This document shows positions 1-9,552 of a stretch of DNA of 64,000 nucleotides, piece by piece (position 1 is the stretch's first letter; every line of letters begins with the position of its first letter). A program made the position numbers and the translations under genes. Under the pieces are notes generated by a model. It was not told where the DNA came from. It worked only from the letters and a program-made list of their open reading frames with translations, and searched no databases. The stretch spans positions 2,515,001-2,579,000 of the forward strand of contig NZ_CP041743.1 of assembly GCF_007556815.1 (NCBI RefSeq), read 5' to 3'. Source of the DNA: Paraburkholderia megapolitana (GTDB lineage: Bacteria > Pseudomonadota > Gammaproteobacteria > Burkholderiales > Burkholderiaceae).

Positions 1-1
1 G

Positions 2-1162
2 GTCGGCGACTGCATCGCGTGCCATTCGGCGCCGCGCGGCAAGCCGTTCGCCGGCGGCCTGCCGATGACGACGCCGATGGGCGCGATCTACACGACCAAC
101 ATCACGCCGGACCCGGAGACCGGTATCGGCAAGTACACGGAGGAAGATTTCTCGCGCTCGCTGCGTGAGGGCGTCGCGAAGGACGGCCACAACCTGTATC
201 CGGCAATGCCTTATCCGTCGTACGCAAAGGTCAACGACGACGACACGCGCGCGCTCTATGCGTACTTCATGCACGGCGTCGCACCGGTGAAGCAGGCGAA
301 CCGCGAATCGGACATCAAGTGGCCGCTCAATATGCGCTGGCCGCTCATGTTCTGGAACATGGTGTTCCTCGACAAGGGCGTCTACCAGGACAAGACCGGC
401 AAGGACGTCGCGTGGAATCGTGGGGCGTACCTGATCCAGGGGCTCGGCCATTGCGGTTCGTGTCATACGCCGCGCGGCGTCGCGTTCCAGGAGAAGGCGC
501 TCGACGAAACCGGCAGCGTGTATCTGAGCGGCGGTGTACTCGACGGCTGGTTCGCGGCGAACCTGACCGGCGAGCATAACGTCGGGCTCGGCAGGTGGTC
601 GGAACAGGACGTCGCGCAGTTCCTGAAGACGGGCGCGAACCAGCATGCGTCGGCGTTCGGTTCGATGACGAGTGTGATCAACAACAGCACGCAGGCGATG
701 GCCGATCCCGATGTCACTGCGATGGCGCGTTACCTGAAGTCGCTGCCGCCGGCGGGCGGCAATGGCGCTGCGCCGTATACGTATGACGCACAGGCGACGA
801 AGGTGGCGCTTGCGCGCCCTGCGAACGATGCGGGCGCACGCGTGTACACCGCGTACTGCATGCATTGTCATGGCGTGGACGGACGTGCGTTCGCACCGCT
901 GCTAGCGCCGCTGGCGGGCAATCCGAACGTGCTGGAAGCGGATGCGTCGTCGCTCGTCAACGTCACGCTGAACGGCACGGGTGACCTGGTGATTCAAGGC
1001 ATTCCGGCGGCGTATCCGATGCCGAAGTTTGCGCCGGTGCTCAACGATCAGCAGATCGCGGACGTGCTGACCTTCGTGCGCGCCGGGTGGAATAATCACG
1101 CGCCGGCTGTCACGGCTGCGGAGGTGGCGAAGTTGCGCAAGTCGACGCAGGCTGCGCGCTAA
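2..1162 (+). CDS. Triheme cytochrome c subunit of a membrane dehydrogenase, 5' end missing
   Basis: The reading frame is already open at base 2, so the gene starts outside the window and its signal peptide is missing. Three CxxCH haem c sites are visible at about residues 4-8 (CIACH), 151-155 (CGSCH) and 286-290 (CMHCH) of the visible 386 residues. Three haems at this spacing match the cytochrome subunit of periplasmic alcohol, gluconate or aldehyde dehydrogenases, which passes electrons from a catalytic partner to ubiquinone or a terminal oxidase. The catalytic subunit would be expected upstream, outside the window, so the substrate cannot be named. The gene ends at a TAA followed by a short gap before convergent ABC permease genes. 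Confidence 0.85.
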   Translation, partial: VGDCIACHSAPRGKPFAGGLPMTTPMGAIYTTNITPDPETGIGKYTEEDFSRSLREGVAKDGHNLYPAMPYPSYAKVNDDDTRALYAYFMHGVAPVKQANRESDIKWPLNMRWPLMFWNMVFLDKGVYQDKTGKDVAWNRGAYLIQGLGHCGSCHTPRGVAFQEKALDETGSVYLSGGVLDGWFAANLTGEHNVGLGRWSEQDVAQFLKTGANQHASAFGSMTSVINNSTQAMADPDVTAMARYLKSLPPAGGNGAAPYTYDAQATKVALARPANDAGARVYTAYCMHCHGVDGRAFAPLLAPLAGNPNVLEADASSLVNVTLNGTGDLVIQGIPAAYPMPKFAPVLNDQQIADVLTFVRAGWNNHAPAVTAAEVAKLRKSTQAAR

Positions 1163-1247
1163 CGGCACGTAGCAGTGAGCGGTACTGGCCGGCCGCCGCC
1201 GCGTTGTAGGGCGGCCGGTCGTCGCTGCATAACAGGCAACACCGATG

Positions 1248-1904
1248 TTACCGGTGCTGCCCGATCTTCTGACGCTTCTCGAGCACCCGGGCATACCAGG
1301 TCAACGGAAAACACATCGCGAAGTACAACACCGCGACCATGCCGTAAATCGGAAATGGACGGAACGCGGCGTTAGTAATCATCGTGCCGGTTTTCGTGAG
1401 CTCGGTGAAACCGATGATCGACGTGAGCGCCGTGCTTTTCACTACCTGCACGAGAAAACCCACGGTCGGCGCGACGGCGATTTTTCGCGCCTGCGGCCAC
1501 ACGATGTAACGCAACTGCTGGCCGAACGTCATGCCGAGACTCGCTCCCGCGGCCCACTGGCCGCGCGGTACCGCCTCGACGCAGCCGCGCCAGATATCGA
1601 CGAGATACGCGCTCGTGTAGAGCGTGAGCGTGACGGTTGCGGCGACCCATGGCGACACCTCGATGCCGAGCAGCGGCAGACCGAAGAAGGCCAGGAACAA
1701 CTGCATCAAGAGCGGTGTGCCCTGGAATAGCTCGACATACAGCACGACCGCGCGCCGCAGCCACGCGAACGGTGACACGCGCGCTGCGAGCAGTGCGAGA
1801 CCAACCGCACCGCCGCCGACGAATGCGATCAGCGAAAGCAGGATGGTCCAGCGTGCGGCGAGCAACAGGTTGCGGGCGATGTCCCACAGCGTAAATTCGA
1901 TCAT
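1248..1904 (-). CDS. Amino acid ABC transporter permease (second of pair)
   Basis: A 218-residue inner-membrane permease of the His/Glu/Gln/Arg type. It has several hydrophobic helices, the conserved ELFQGTPLL segment near residue 60, and an EAA-like loop (residues about 115-135, GASLGMTFGQQ) that contacts the ATPase. The start ATG at 1904 overlaps the stop of the upstream permease by 4 bp, so the two are translationally coupled and probably form a heterodimeric channel. No ATPase or solute-binding protein gene is next to them; these must be supplied from elsewhere. Substrate is unknown, with a polar or acidic amino acid most likely from the family. Confidence 0.88.
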   Translation of the reverse strand: MIEFTLWDIARNLLLAARWTILLSLIAFVGGGAVGLALLAARVSPFAWLRRAVVLYVELFQGTPLLMQLFLAFFGLPLLGIEVSPWVAATVTLTLYTSAYLVDIWRGCVEAVPRGQWAAGASLGMTFGQQLRYIVWPQARKIAVAPTVGFLVQVVKSTALTSIIGFTELTKTGTMITNAAFRPFPIYGMVAVLYFAMCFPLTWYARVLEKRQKIGQHR

Positions 1905-2668
1905 CGGGCACGCTCCGTCGGCAGCGCGCGCGACGTATGCGCACGGCTGTTGCGCCACCTGAACCACGTATGCAGGCGAGCCGTTGTACCGGAGGCAGTG
2001 CGTGGCGCGCGCCCTGCAAAGAGCCCGCCACCAAGCCGGCTCAGCACCTGCCGCAACACGATCGACAGCGCCAGATAGACCACGGTGATGATCACGTAGC
2101 TCTCGAACGAACGGAAGTTGCGCGACTGGATGAAATTGGCCGCGTAGGTCAGATCGGGCACGGAGATCTGCGACACGACCGCCGAGCCGAGCATCACGAT
2201 CAGCACCTGGCTCAGCAGCGCCGGGAACACATTGGCGAGCGCCTGCGGCAACACGACATGGCGAAACACCTGGCGACCATGCAGTCCGAGCGCGTGTGCG
2301 GCCTGCACCTGGCCGCGCGGAATCGACTCGATGCCGGCGCGGACAATTTCGATTGCGTAGGCGCCGAGGTTGACGGTCATCGCGAGGATGGCGGCCTGGA
2401 TTTCGTCGATGTGAATGCCGAGGCTCGGCAGGCCGAAGAACACGAAGAACAGCTGCACGAGAAACGGCGTGTTGCGGATCGTCTCGACGTACGCAGCGAT
2501 CAGTGTGCGGGCCCAGCGCGGCCCGGACACCGCGACGCTTGCGCCCGCCACGCCGACAAATCCGCCCAGCACCGTCGATACCGCGGTCAGGCCGAGCGTA
2601 ACCCCCGCGCCGCGCACGAGCATGCCGGCATACAGGCCGAAGCCGCTGAAATCGAATGCATAGGTCAT
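1901..2668 (-). CDS. Amino acid ABC transporter permease (first of pair)
   Basis: A 255-residue permease of the same His/Glu/Gln/Arg family, with the paired signature ETIRNTPFL near residue 70 and the EAA-like stretch HALGLHGRQVF. I take the ATG at 2668, which gives an N-terminus (MTYAFDFSG) leading straight into the first helix; the frame stays open further upstream, but that extension does not look like family sequence. The C-terminal 40 residues are Arg-rich and poorly conserved. The gene is first in a two-gene unit whose promoter must lie between 2669 and the divergent toxin-antitoxin promoter. Confidence 0.85.
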   Translation of the reverse strand: MTYAFDFSGFGLYAGMLVRGAGVTLGLTAVSTVLGGFVGVAGASVAVSGPRWARTLIAAYVETIRNTPFLVQLFFVFFGLPSLGIHIDEIQAAILAMTVNLGAYAIEIVRAGIESIPRGQVQAAHALGLHGRQVFRHVVLPQALANVFPALLSQVLIVMLGSAVVSQISVPDLTYAANFIQSRNFRSFESYVIITVVYLALSIVLRQVLSRLGGGLFAGRAPRTASGTTARLHTWFRWRNSRAHTSRALPTERAR

Positions 2669-2777
2669 CGTGGAATAGTCGTCGTGAGGCGAGCCACTGT
2701 ACTCGACCAGAAAGATTTGCAGAAATAGCGGTGCGCGGACGTCGCAGCACTTGATCGCGACATCCGACGGCAAGAAA

Positions 2778-2851
2778 TTCTCATTTGGGAATTCGTTGAC
2801 TTCCATTTGAGAAATTTCTAGAATGAGAATCACAAAACACCCAAATGAGAA
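2778..2851 (+). promoter_or_regulatory. Promoter and palindromic operator of the RES/Xre toxin-antitoxin operon
   Basis: A near-consensus sigma70 promoter is visible: TTGACT at 2796-2801, a 17-bp spacer, TAGAAT at 2819-2824. It is framed by a perfect 12-bp inverted repeat, TTCTCATTTGGG at 2778-2789 and CCCAAATGAGAA at 2840-2851. The core AATGAGAA recurs at 2822-2829, and CATTTGAGAA lies at 2804-2813; AGAAATTTCT at 2810-2819 is itself palindromic. The right arm overlaps the first codons of the antitoxin gene. Xre-type antitoxins usually repress their own operon, so these repeats are the likely operator (inference). The divergent permease genes may share the control. Confidence 0.6.
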
Positions 2852-3360
2852 AAACCTCCATGACTGCGCAACCACACTTGGCGCTTGCTTCGGCAAAGCA
2901 TGCAGCGTCCCGTGCCCGCAAGGCATTGGTCGGCTCGGGTGCGCTCGGCTCGCAGCCGCACGACTTCGAAACGTTCAGGAAGATGGATCCGCTGGAGCAA
3001 CGTCTTACGATCCGGGAGGGCATGGACGCCATCATCGTGGAGCGGATTGCAAAGGAACTGCTCCATATCCCGTTGCAGACGGTACTCGCTGGTCTCGGAC
3101 TGCCGAGCTCGACGATCTTGCGGAAGATTTCGAAGGAAGAGCGGCTGTCAGGCGCCGAATCGGATCGGGTCGCGCGCGTGCTTTACGTGCTTGAGGAAGC
3201 GACGCAGGTGTTCGAGGACGATGCGCTGGCTGCCGAGTGGTTGCAACGGCCGCATGCCGAGCTGGGTGGGCTGAGGCCGCTCGAAGTGCTCGATTCGCAA
3301 CCGGGCTACGACCGGGTGCGCGACCTGTTGATGCGCATCACCTTCGGTGTCTCTGCATGA
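2845..3360 (+). CDS. Antitoxin, Xre/MbcA/ParS type with DUF2384 toxin-binding domain
   Basis: A 171-residue protein with an N-terminal helix-turn-helix-like half (around residues 50-100) and a C-terminal segment typical of Xre/MbcA/ParS antitoxins (ATQVFEDDALAAEWLQRPH, then GGLRPLEVLDSQPGYDRVRDLL). This domain blocks the RES toxin encoded immediately downstream; the stop overlaps the toxin start by 4 bp. The ATG at 2845 has no Shine-Dalgarno sequence and would lie only about 14 nt from the predicted transcription start; the ATG at 2860 (MTAQPHLALA) is an alternative start with a weak GAGA ahead of it. Self-repression through the palindromes upstream is likely. Confidence 0.88.
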   Translation: MRKTSMTAQPHLALASAKHAASRARKALVGSGALGSQPHDFETFRKMDPLEQRLTIREGMDAIIVERIAKELLHIPLQTVLAGLGLPSSTILRKISKEERLSGAESDRVARVLYVLEEATQVFEDDALAAEWLQRPHAELGGLRPLEVLDSQPGYDRVRDLLMRITFGVSA

Positions 3361-3827
3361 GGGTGTACCGGCTCGCGAAGGAGCGTCCCGGGCGTTACCT
3401 CGCGGACGATATCAGCGGAAATGGCGCGGCAATTGCCGGTGGGCGCTGGAATCCGCGCGGCATGCGTGTGCTGTACACCTGCTGTCACGCTTCAACCTCG
3501 CTGCTCGAGGCACTCGTCCATCTGGCGGGTCTTCTGCCTGCCGGTGGCTATTTTCTGGTCACGCTCGAGGTTCCGGACGGCGCGTACGATAACGCGTACA
3601 TTCCCGAATTGCCGGAGGGTTGGGCGGAACTCACGCGCGATCCGCTGTCGACGGTGGAGATCGGGCGGCGCTGGCTCGAGGGCGGACAACAGCTTGCGAT
3701 GCGCGTGCCGTCGGTGGTGTGCCCGACCGATTTCAATCTCCTGCTGAACCCGATGCATGCCGATATGAAGGGTGTTAGCGTCGTCAGCAAAGAACTGTTT
3801 TCGCTGGACCCTCGTCTGTTCGGTTGA
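3357..3827 (+). CDS. RES-domain toxin
   Basis: A 156-residue RES family protein. The features that define the family are present: an early Arg-Tyr (MRVYRLAKE), the G-GGRWNPRG segment around residues 25-35, the SLLEALVHL segment with the conserved Glu, and a C-terminal Ser/Asn block (PTDFNLLLNPMH). Characterised relatives such as MbcT and the Xre-RES toxins destroy NAD+, stopping growth unless bound by the antitoxin. The start is fixed by ATGA overlap with the antitoxin stop. Length matches the family and no key residue is obviously lost, so the module looks intact. Confidence 0.88.
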   Translation: MRVYRLAKERPGRYLADDISGNGAAIAGGRWNPRGMRVLYTCCHASTSLLEALVHLAGLLPAGGYFLVTLEVPDGAYDNAYIPELPEGWAELTRDPLSTVEIGRRWLEGGQQLAMRVPSVVCPTDFNLLLNPMHADMKGVSVVSKELFSLDPRLFG

Positions 3828-3883
3828 GATGACGAAGATCGTTGCTGCATGATTTTTCCTGACCCGTGATGCGTTCGCCACCC

Positions 3884-4759
3884 ATGCGCCGACTTCCCCC
3901 ACTCAACGCGCTGCAGATCTTCGAAACGGTCGCCCGCCACCGCAGCTTCACGCGCGCCGCGGAGCATCTGTGCCTGACGCAAGGGGCAGTCAGCCGGCAG
4001 ATCCTCGCGCTCGAGGATTACTACGGCTTCCCGCTCTTCAAACGCCACGCGAAGGGACTCACGCTGACCGCCGAAGGCGAACTGCTGCTGCCCGCGGTCA
4101 AGGAGAGCTTTGCGCGCATCGAGGAAATCTCGTTGCGCCTCACGCGCCAGCGCACCGATCTCGCGCTGAAGATGCCGACCTGTGTGATGCGCTGGATGCT
4201 GCCGAAGATCACGCAGTTCCAGGCCGAGTATCCCGACCTGCATGTGCAGATCACGACGACATGGCAGCACGACATCGACTTTCAGGCGGAGCCGTTCGAT
4301 GCGGCGATCATCTACGGTACGTCGCCGGGTGTCGACGTTCAGGCCGTGCCGCTATTCGAGGAGCGCCTGACGCCGGTGTGCGCGCCCGAGCTGCTGCGCG
4401 ACCGGCCGCTCGCCGTGCTTGCCGACCTCGCGAGCCACACGCTGCTGCATCCGACGCGCGATCATCGCGACTGGAAAATGTGGCTCGATTATGTGGATGC
4501 CCGCGATATCGACGCGGCGCTCGGTCCAAGTTTCGACACGCTCGATCTCGCGACTAACGCCGCCTTGCAGGGCTTCGGCGTGGCGATCAGCGATCTCGCG
4601 CTGATCGAAGAAGACGTCACGGCGAAGCGTCTGCTGCGACCATTCGATGCGGTGCTGACAACCGGCGCCCGCTATTACTTTGTCTATCCGGACGCCGTCG
4701 CGCATCAGCAGAAACTGAAGCTCTTTCACGACTGGATCGCGGCGCACTGGGCGACGTAG
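3884..4759 (+). CDS. LysR-family regulator, GcvA/AmpR-like
   Basis: A 291-residue LysR regulator. The N-terminus PPLNALQIFETVARHRSF and the helix-turn-helix segment TRAAEHLCLTQGAVSRQI are typical of the GcvA branch, followed by a periplasmic-binding-protein-like effector domain. In-frame GTG and ATG codons at 3866 and 3869 are possible earlier starts; I chose 3884 because family members start two to three residues before PPLNAL. It follows the toxin gene by about 55 bp and faces a convergent antiporter gene, so its target is not obvious from context. Confidence 0.85.
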   Translation: MRRLPPLNALQIFETVARHRSFTRAAEHLCLTQGAVSRQILALEDYYGFPLFKRHAKGLTLTAEGELLLPAVKESFARIEEISLRLTRQRTDLALKMPTCVMRWMLPKITQFQAEYPDLHVQITTTWQHDIDFQAEPFDAAIIYGTSPGVDVQAVPLFEERLTPVCAPELLRDRPLAVLADLASHTLLHPTRDHRDWKMWLDYVDARDIDAALGPSFDTLDLATNAALQGFGVAISDLALIEEDVTAKRLLRPFDAVLTTGARYYFVYPDAVAHQQKLKLFHDWIAAHWAT

Positions 4760-4783
4760 CCGCACGACACGTAACACGCAGCG

Positions 4784-5875
4784 CTAAGGCGCAACCGACA
4801 GAAACAGATAAGCCGCGAACAGCGACAAATGCACCGCGCCCTGGAGGATATTGGTGCGTCCGGTGCTAAGCGTGAACGTACTGATCAGCAGCGTGAGAAA
4901 CAGCAGCACCGTTTCCTTGCCACCGAGGCCAAGCGCGAGCGGCTGGCCGGTCCACAGGAACACAACGGCGACGGTCGGAATGGTGAGCCCGATACTGGCG
5001 AGCGCAGAGCCAAGCGCGAGGTTGAGACTGGTCTGCAGCCGGTCGGCGCGCGCCGCGCGTACGGCGGCGAGCCCCTCGGGCAGCAGAACCAGCGCAGCGA
5101 TCACGATACCGACCACGGCCTCCGGCGCGCCCGCCCCGAGCACCGCGCGCTCGACCACCGGCGACAGCAGCTTGGCGAGCAACACCACGGCAACGAGACA
5201 GACCAGCAGCAGCGCACCGCTCAACGCGGCGACGCCGACAGTGGGCGGCGCGGCGTGCACGTTTTCATCGGCGACGTTGGTGCTGTCCGCGAGGAAGTAG
5301 TCGCGATGGCGCACGGTCTGCACGAACACGAAAACCCCATACAGCACCAGCGACGAGATACCCGCGAAGGCCAGCCCCGAGGGGCTCAGTACCGGGCCGA
5401 GTTCGGTGCTCGTATAGTTGGGCATGACGAGCGTCAGCACCGACAGCGATGCCAGCACGGCGAGCGCCGCATTCGCGCCACGAATCTGAAAGTCCTGCTC
5501 GCGATGCCGCAAGCCACCCACCAGCAGACAGATCCCTACAATGCCGTTGCAGACGATCATCACCGCAGCGAACACAGTGTCGCGCGCGAGACCCGCTTTT
5601 TCGGGGCCCGCGCTCAGCATCACCGATACGATCAGCGCGACTTCGATCACGGTGACGGCGATCGCGAGGACGAGCGTGCCGAACGGCTCGCCGACCCGAT
5701 GGGCGACGACTTCGGCGTGATGGACGGCCGCGAACACCGACCCCGCGAGCGCGACGCCGATGAGCACAAGCAGCCAGCCGTTGCCGGGCGCGGCAAGCGA
5801 CGCCGCAAGGACGATCCATGCGGCGATCGGCACGCCGATCGTCCAGCGGGGCAGCATGGTGGAGGTCGTTGTCAT
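4784..5875 (-). CDS. ChaA-type calcium (sodium)/proton antiporter
   Basis: A 363-residue integral membrane protein with about eleven hydrophobic segments. The two inverted halves of the Ca2+/cation antiporter superfamily are visible: the first alpha-repeat near residues 70-100 (GTLVLAIAVTVIEVALI) and the second near residues 240-270 (EAVVGIVIAALVLLPEGLAA), each carrying the conserved ion-binding Glu. Length equals E. coli ChaA. It should exchange cytoplasmic Ca2+ or Na+ for protons. The start at 5875 gives MTTTSTMLPRW; upstream in-frame codons extend into an AT-rich region and are unlikely to be translated. Convergent with the LysR gene. Confidence 0.87.
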   Translation of the reverse strand: MTTTSTMLPRWTIGVPIAAWIVLAASLAAPGNGWLLVLIGVALAGSVFAAVHHAEVVAHRVGEPFGTLVLAIAVTVIEVALIVSVMLSAGPEKAGLARDTVFAAVMIVCNGIVGICLLVGGLRHREQDFQIRGANAALAVLASLSVLTLVMPNYTSTELGPVLSPSGLAFAGISSLVLYGVFVFVQTVRHRDYFLADSTNVADENVHAAPPTVGVAALSGALLLVCLVAVVLLAKLLSPVVERAVLGAGAPEAVVGIVIAALVLLPEGLAAVRAARADRLQTSLNLALGSALASIGLTIPTVAVVFLWTGQPLALGLGGKETVLLFLTLLISTFTLSTGRTNILQGAVHLSLFAAYLFLSVAP

Positions 5876-6061
5876 GCGAAGTGTCCTGGTCGGTAAGCGA
5901 GAATGCGGGGAAAGCTTGCCATACGCGGTGTACGGGAACGCGGCGGCCAATGCTCAACCATTATGTCAAGAAAGTTGCGTATCGTATTAAAATAAAACAG
6001 ATATTTCGTTTTTCATCCTTGTATTTGCATACCCCTTAAAGCAGGTCCTGAAGGAGCCATT

Positions 6062-7216
<1,155 letters not shown>

Positions 7217-7238
7217 CTGCCGCCGACCGTTGTGAAAT

Positions 7239-7263
7239 GCCGCCCTTCATGACGAAGGGCGGC
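7239..7263. terminator. Hairpin between convergent genes, probable bidirectional terminator
   Basis: A perfect 10-bp GC-rich stem, GCCGCCCTTC at 7239-7248 and GAAGGGCGGC at 7254-7263, with a 5-nt loop. It sits between the acyl-CoA dehydrogenase stop and the convergent BON gene stop. There is no clear T-run on either side, so it may be rho-assisted or only block exonucleases. Confidence 0.5.
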
Positions 7264-7292
7264 TGCCGCCATCGTACGGCGGGGCTTGCTGC

Positions 7293-7682
7293 TTACTGAC
7301 CTTCCGGACGGATCGACAGCGCGTTCTTCACCGACGTTACGCCAGCTACGCCCTGGGCAGTCTGCGTGGCCGTGTCGCTCTGCGCCTGCTCGGGCACCGA
7401 GCCTTGCAGGACGACGTCGCCGCCGCGTGCGCGCACCGTGATGTTCGCCATCGAGATGCCGCCTGCCTTGGTCAGTGCATTACGTACCTTGCGTTGCAGT
7501 GCGCGGTTGGCGGTTCTGACTGCTTTCTTCTCGGCCTTCGTTGCGCCGGGTGCGGCCGTCGTAGCCGGTGCGGCCATCGTGCCCGCCGGGGCGGTCGCGT
7601 CGCTCGATTGCGCATACGCATTCAGCGAAGCCAGTACGACGAGTGCGCTGCCGACGATCTTGATTGCCTGAGTTGCCTTCAT
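7293..7682 (-). CDS. Exported BON-domain protein
   Basis: A 129-residue protein with a signal peptide (about residues 1-24, ending LNAYAQ), an Ala/Thr/Pro-rich linker, and one BON domain over roughly the last 70 residues (KVRNALTKAGG, VRARGGDVVLQGSVPEQ, GVAGVTSVKNAL). BON proteins of this size, such as the OsmY group, act in the periplasm in envelope stress. The start at 7682 is preceded by AGGAGAG at a good distance; an upstream in-frame ATG (7706) is less likely. Confidence 0.85.
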   Translation of the reverse strand: MKATQAIKIVGSALVVLASLNAYAQSSDATAPAGTMAAPATTAAPGATKAEKKAVRTANRALQRKVRNALTKAGGISMANITVRARGGDVVLQGSVPEQAQSDTATQTAQGVAGVTSVKNALSIRPEGQ

Positions 7683-8004
7683 TTGCTCTCTCCTGTTGTC
7701 ATGCATGGCGATGGCCCCCGTTCGGGCCGGTGCACTACACTGCTGGAAAACCGCGGATCAAACCGTTGACGGGACTCTACTGCGGGTCCTGCGATGATGC
7801 GCTGCGGATACTCACGCGGCGCGGTGCGCCTGCGTGCCGGTCGGGCTGTATTGTTTGCCGACGACGGCTGGAAGTAAAGATACTCCAATTGATGCGACGA
7901 TGAGTTGAAGTTGCGCTGCACTACGTGTTTTCGCAAAACCGACGGTGCGCGCCGTGCCGCGTTGCCTTCACCGGTTCATTCATCCCGTTCCTCTCACGCT
8001 CCGT
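7683..8004. other. Intergenic region with divergent promoters, no gene seen
   Basis: The 320 bp between the BON gene and the glycosylase gene carry only short, overlapping open frames without ribosome sites. The middle (7860-7930) is AT-richer than the flanks and is the likely place for both divergent promoters; I could not identify convincing -35/-10 pairs. Confidence 0.4.
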
Positions 8005-8655
8005 ATGACTGTTGCCTCGCTTCCTCTGGTCGCACTGACCCGCGACGACCTGCCCATCGATACCGTCGAACTCGCTCGCTTCATGGTGGGCAAGTACCTC
8101 GTGCACGATCTGCCCGAGGGTCGGCTGAGCGGACGGATTGTCGAGACCGAGGCATACCCGCTTGGCGACTCGACCAGTCACGCGTTTGCCGGTCGTCGCC
8201 CGCACAACGGCTCGATGTTTCTCGCGCGCGGCCATGCGTACGTGCGGCTGACCTACGGGCTTTCATACATGCTCAATATGTCGAGCGAGCTGGAGGACAT
8301 CGGGGCCGGCATTCTGATCCGCGCGGTCGAACCGCTCGAAGGGGTCTCCGCGATGCAGGCACGCCGACCCGGCATCAAACTGCTCGATCTCGCACGTGGT
8401 CCAGGCCGTTTGACGATGGCGTTTGCGATCGGTCCGTCGTTCGACGGTGTCGATCTCTGCACGGGGCGCGGACTCTGGATCGGCACGACGCGGACGGACA
8501 AGGCGCAGCAACGCGAGGTCGCGGCGACGAAGCGGATCGGTTTGTCGCGGGAAATGCACCGGCTGCTGCGTTTTTACGAAGCGGGTAGCCCGTTTGTCAG
8601 CGGACCGCGCAAGCTGTTGACGGGGTTCGTTGCTGGCGACGATGCGGGTAAGTGA
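8005..8655 (+). CDS. DNA-3-methyladenine glycosylase, AAG/MPG type
   Basis: A 216-residue member of the alkyladenine DNA glycosylase (3mg) family, which removes 3-methyladenine, hypoxanthine and similar lesions in base excision repair. Visible family blocks are [19 protein letters not shown] (containing the catalytic Glu) near residues 44-62, the [22 protein letters not shown] region, and the GPGRLTMAF block near residue 133. The start ATG at 8005 gives a normal N-terminus; in-frame codons upstream from 7945 encode Arg-rich sequence unlike the family. Single gene, divergent from the BON gene. Confidence 0.92.
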   Translation: MTVASLPLVALTRDDLPIDTVELARFMVGKYLVHDLPEGRLSGRIVETEAYPLGDSTSHAFAGRRPHNGSMFLARGHAYVRLTYGLSYMLNMSSELEDIGAGILIRAVEPLEGVSAMQARRPGIKLLDLARGPGRLTMAFAIGPSFDGVDLCTGRGLWIGTTRTDKAQQREVAATKRIGLSREMHRLLRFYEAGSPFVSGPRKLLTGFVAGDDAGK

Positions 8656-8905
8656 AGGACTGATGCATTCGATGCGGCGAGGCATGAGCACTGCCGCGAG
8701 CGCTTTTCGATCTCCCTGCAATTATTACGGAACCCAGTCTTTCGATCGGACTGGATTACTCATGCGTCGAGCATTCTTCCAGATTCTGCAACTATGTTTC
8801 TTCCATTTAAGGGTTTTCCCTTGATGATGAGCCTCCTACACTGAACTCACTGGCTTCACACATGGTGTGGGGAGCACAGCAAAAAAACATCTGGAGGTAA
8901 TCATC

Positions 8906-9244
8906 ATGAAGACGTTCATCAAGGCAGCATTGATCGCCAGCGTTCTCGCCGTACCGGTCGCTTCGTTCGCCCAGGAAGTCGATCAACCGGTGTCGCGCTC
9001 CCAGGTCCGCGCGGAACTGCTGCAACTGGAACAGGCCGGCTATAACCCGGCGCAATCGAGCGACGCCCAGTACCCCGCCAATATTCAGGCTGCCGAACAT
9101 CGCATCGCTGAATCAAACGGCACGGCACAGGCAGGCGCGAGCGTGGCCGATACAAGCGGTTACGGTGCATCGACCAACGGTTCGTCGCAGTCCGGCGCTG
9201 TAGCACCGACGACGCCGCAACGCTCGATCTACTTCGGTAACTGA
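8906..9244 (+). CDS. Small exported DUF4148 protein
   Basis: A 112-residue protein with a clear signal peptide (residues 1-22, cleavage after SFAQ) and the DUF4148 pattern SRSQVRAELLQLEQAGYNP just after it. The remainder is Ala/Ser/Gly/Gln-rich and probably disordered. Function is unknown; the family is abundant in Burkholderiales, often in many copies. The start is well supported by GGAGG at 8892-8896. The 250 bp upstream hold no gene. Confidence 0.85.
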   Translation: MKTFIKAALIASVLAVPVASFAQEVDQPVSRSQVRAELLQLEQAGYNPAQSSDAQYPANIQAAEHRIAESNGTAQAGASVADTSGYGASTNGSSQSGAVAPTTPQRSIYFGN

Positions 9245-9319
9245 TCGGGGTAGTCGCGGCTAGCGTGCATTACATGCGGGCCGCGGCCTGGCGGATAAAG
9301 GCAGCACCCGCCGACAGAC

Positions 9320-9498
9320 GAGGCACCGGTTGACCGGTGTCTCGAGCGGCGGGGCGATGCGCGAAGCATGCGCGCCAACCCAACATGCACGGCAGCGGAT
9401 TCGTTCGCCATAACGAACGAGTCCGCTGCGGATACAAGCTCAAGAACCTCCGCTGCCGCAAGGTAGCTTCGCCCAACCTCACGGCTTGGGCTTTTTTT
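9320..9498 (+). ncRNA. Candidate structured RNA or structured 3' UTR ending in a terminator
   Basis: Three stems follow one another on the plus strand: a 10-bp stem at 9320-9343 (4-nt loop, one G-U), a 16-bp stem at 9392-9407/9414-9429 (6-nt loop, one G-U pair), and an intrinsic terminator at 9471-9498. No open frame with a ribosome site covers the block. It could be an independent small RNA or the long 3' UTR of the DUF4148 gene; I did not find a convincing promoter directly ahead of it. Confidence 0.3.
9471..9498 (+). terminator. Rho-independent terminator
   Basis: GCCCAA at 9471-9476 pairs with TTGGGC at 9486-9491 and is followed by a run of seven T at 9492-9498. It ends plus-strand transcription coming from the DUF4148 gene or from a small RNA gene in between. 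Confidence 0.75.
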
Positions 9499-9552
9499 GC
9501 GGCGTGTCGCGCAGACAGGCGATGGCGATATCGACGGTGCGCTCAGGTATGT

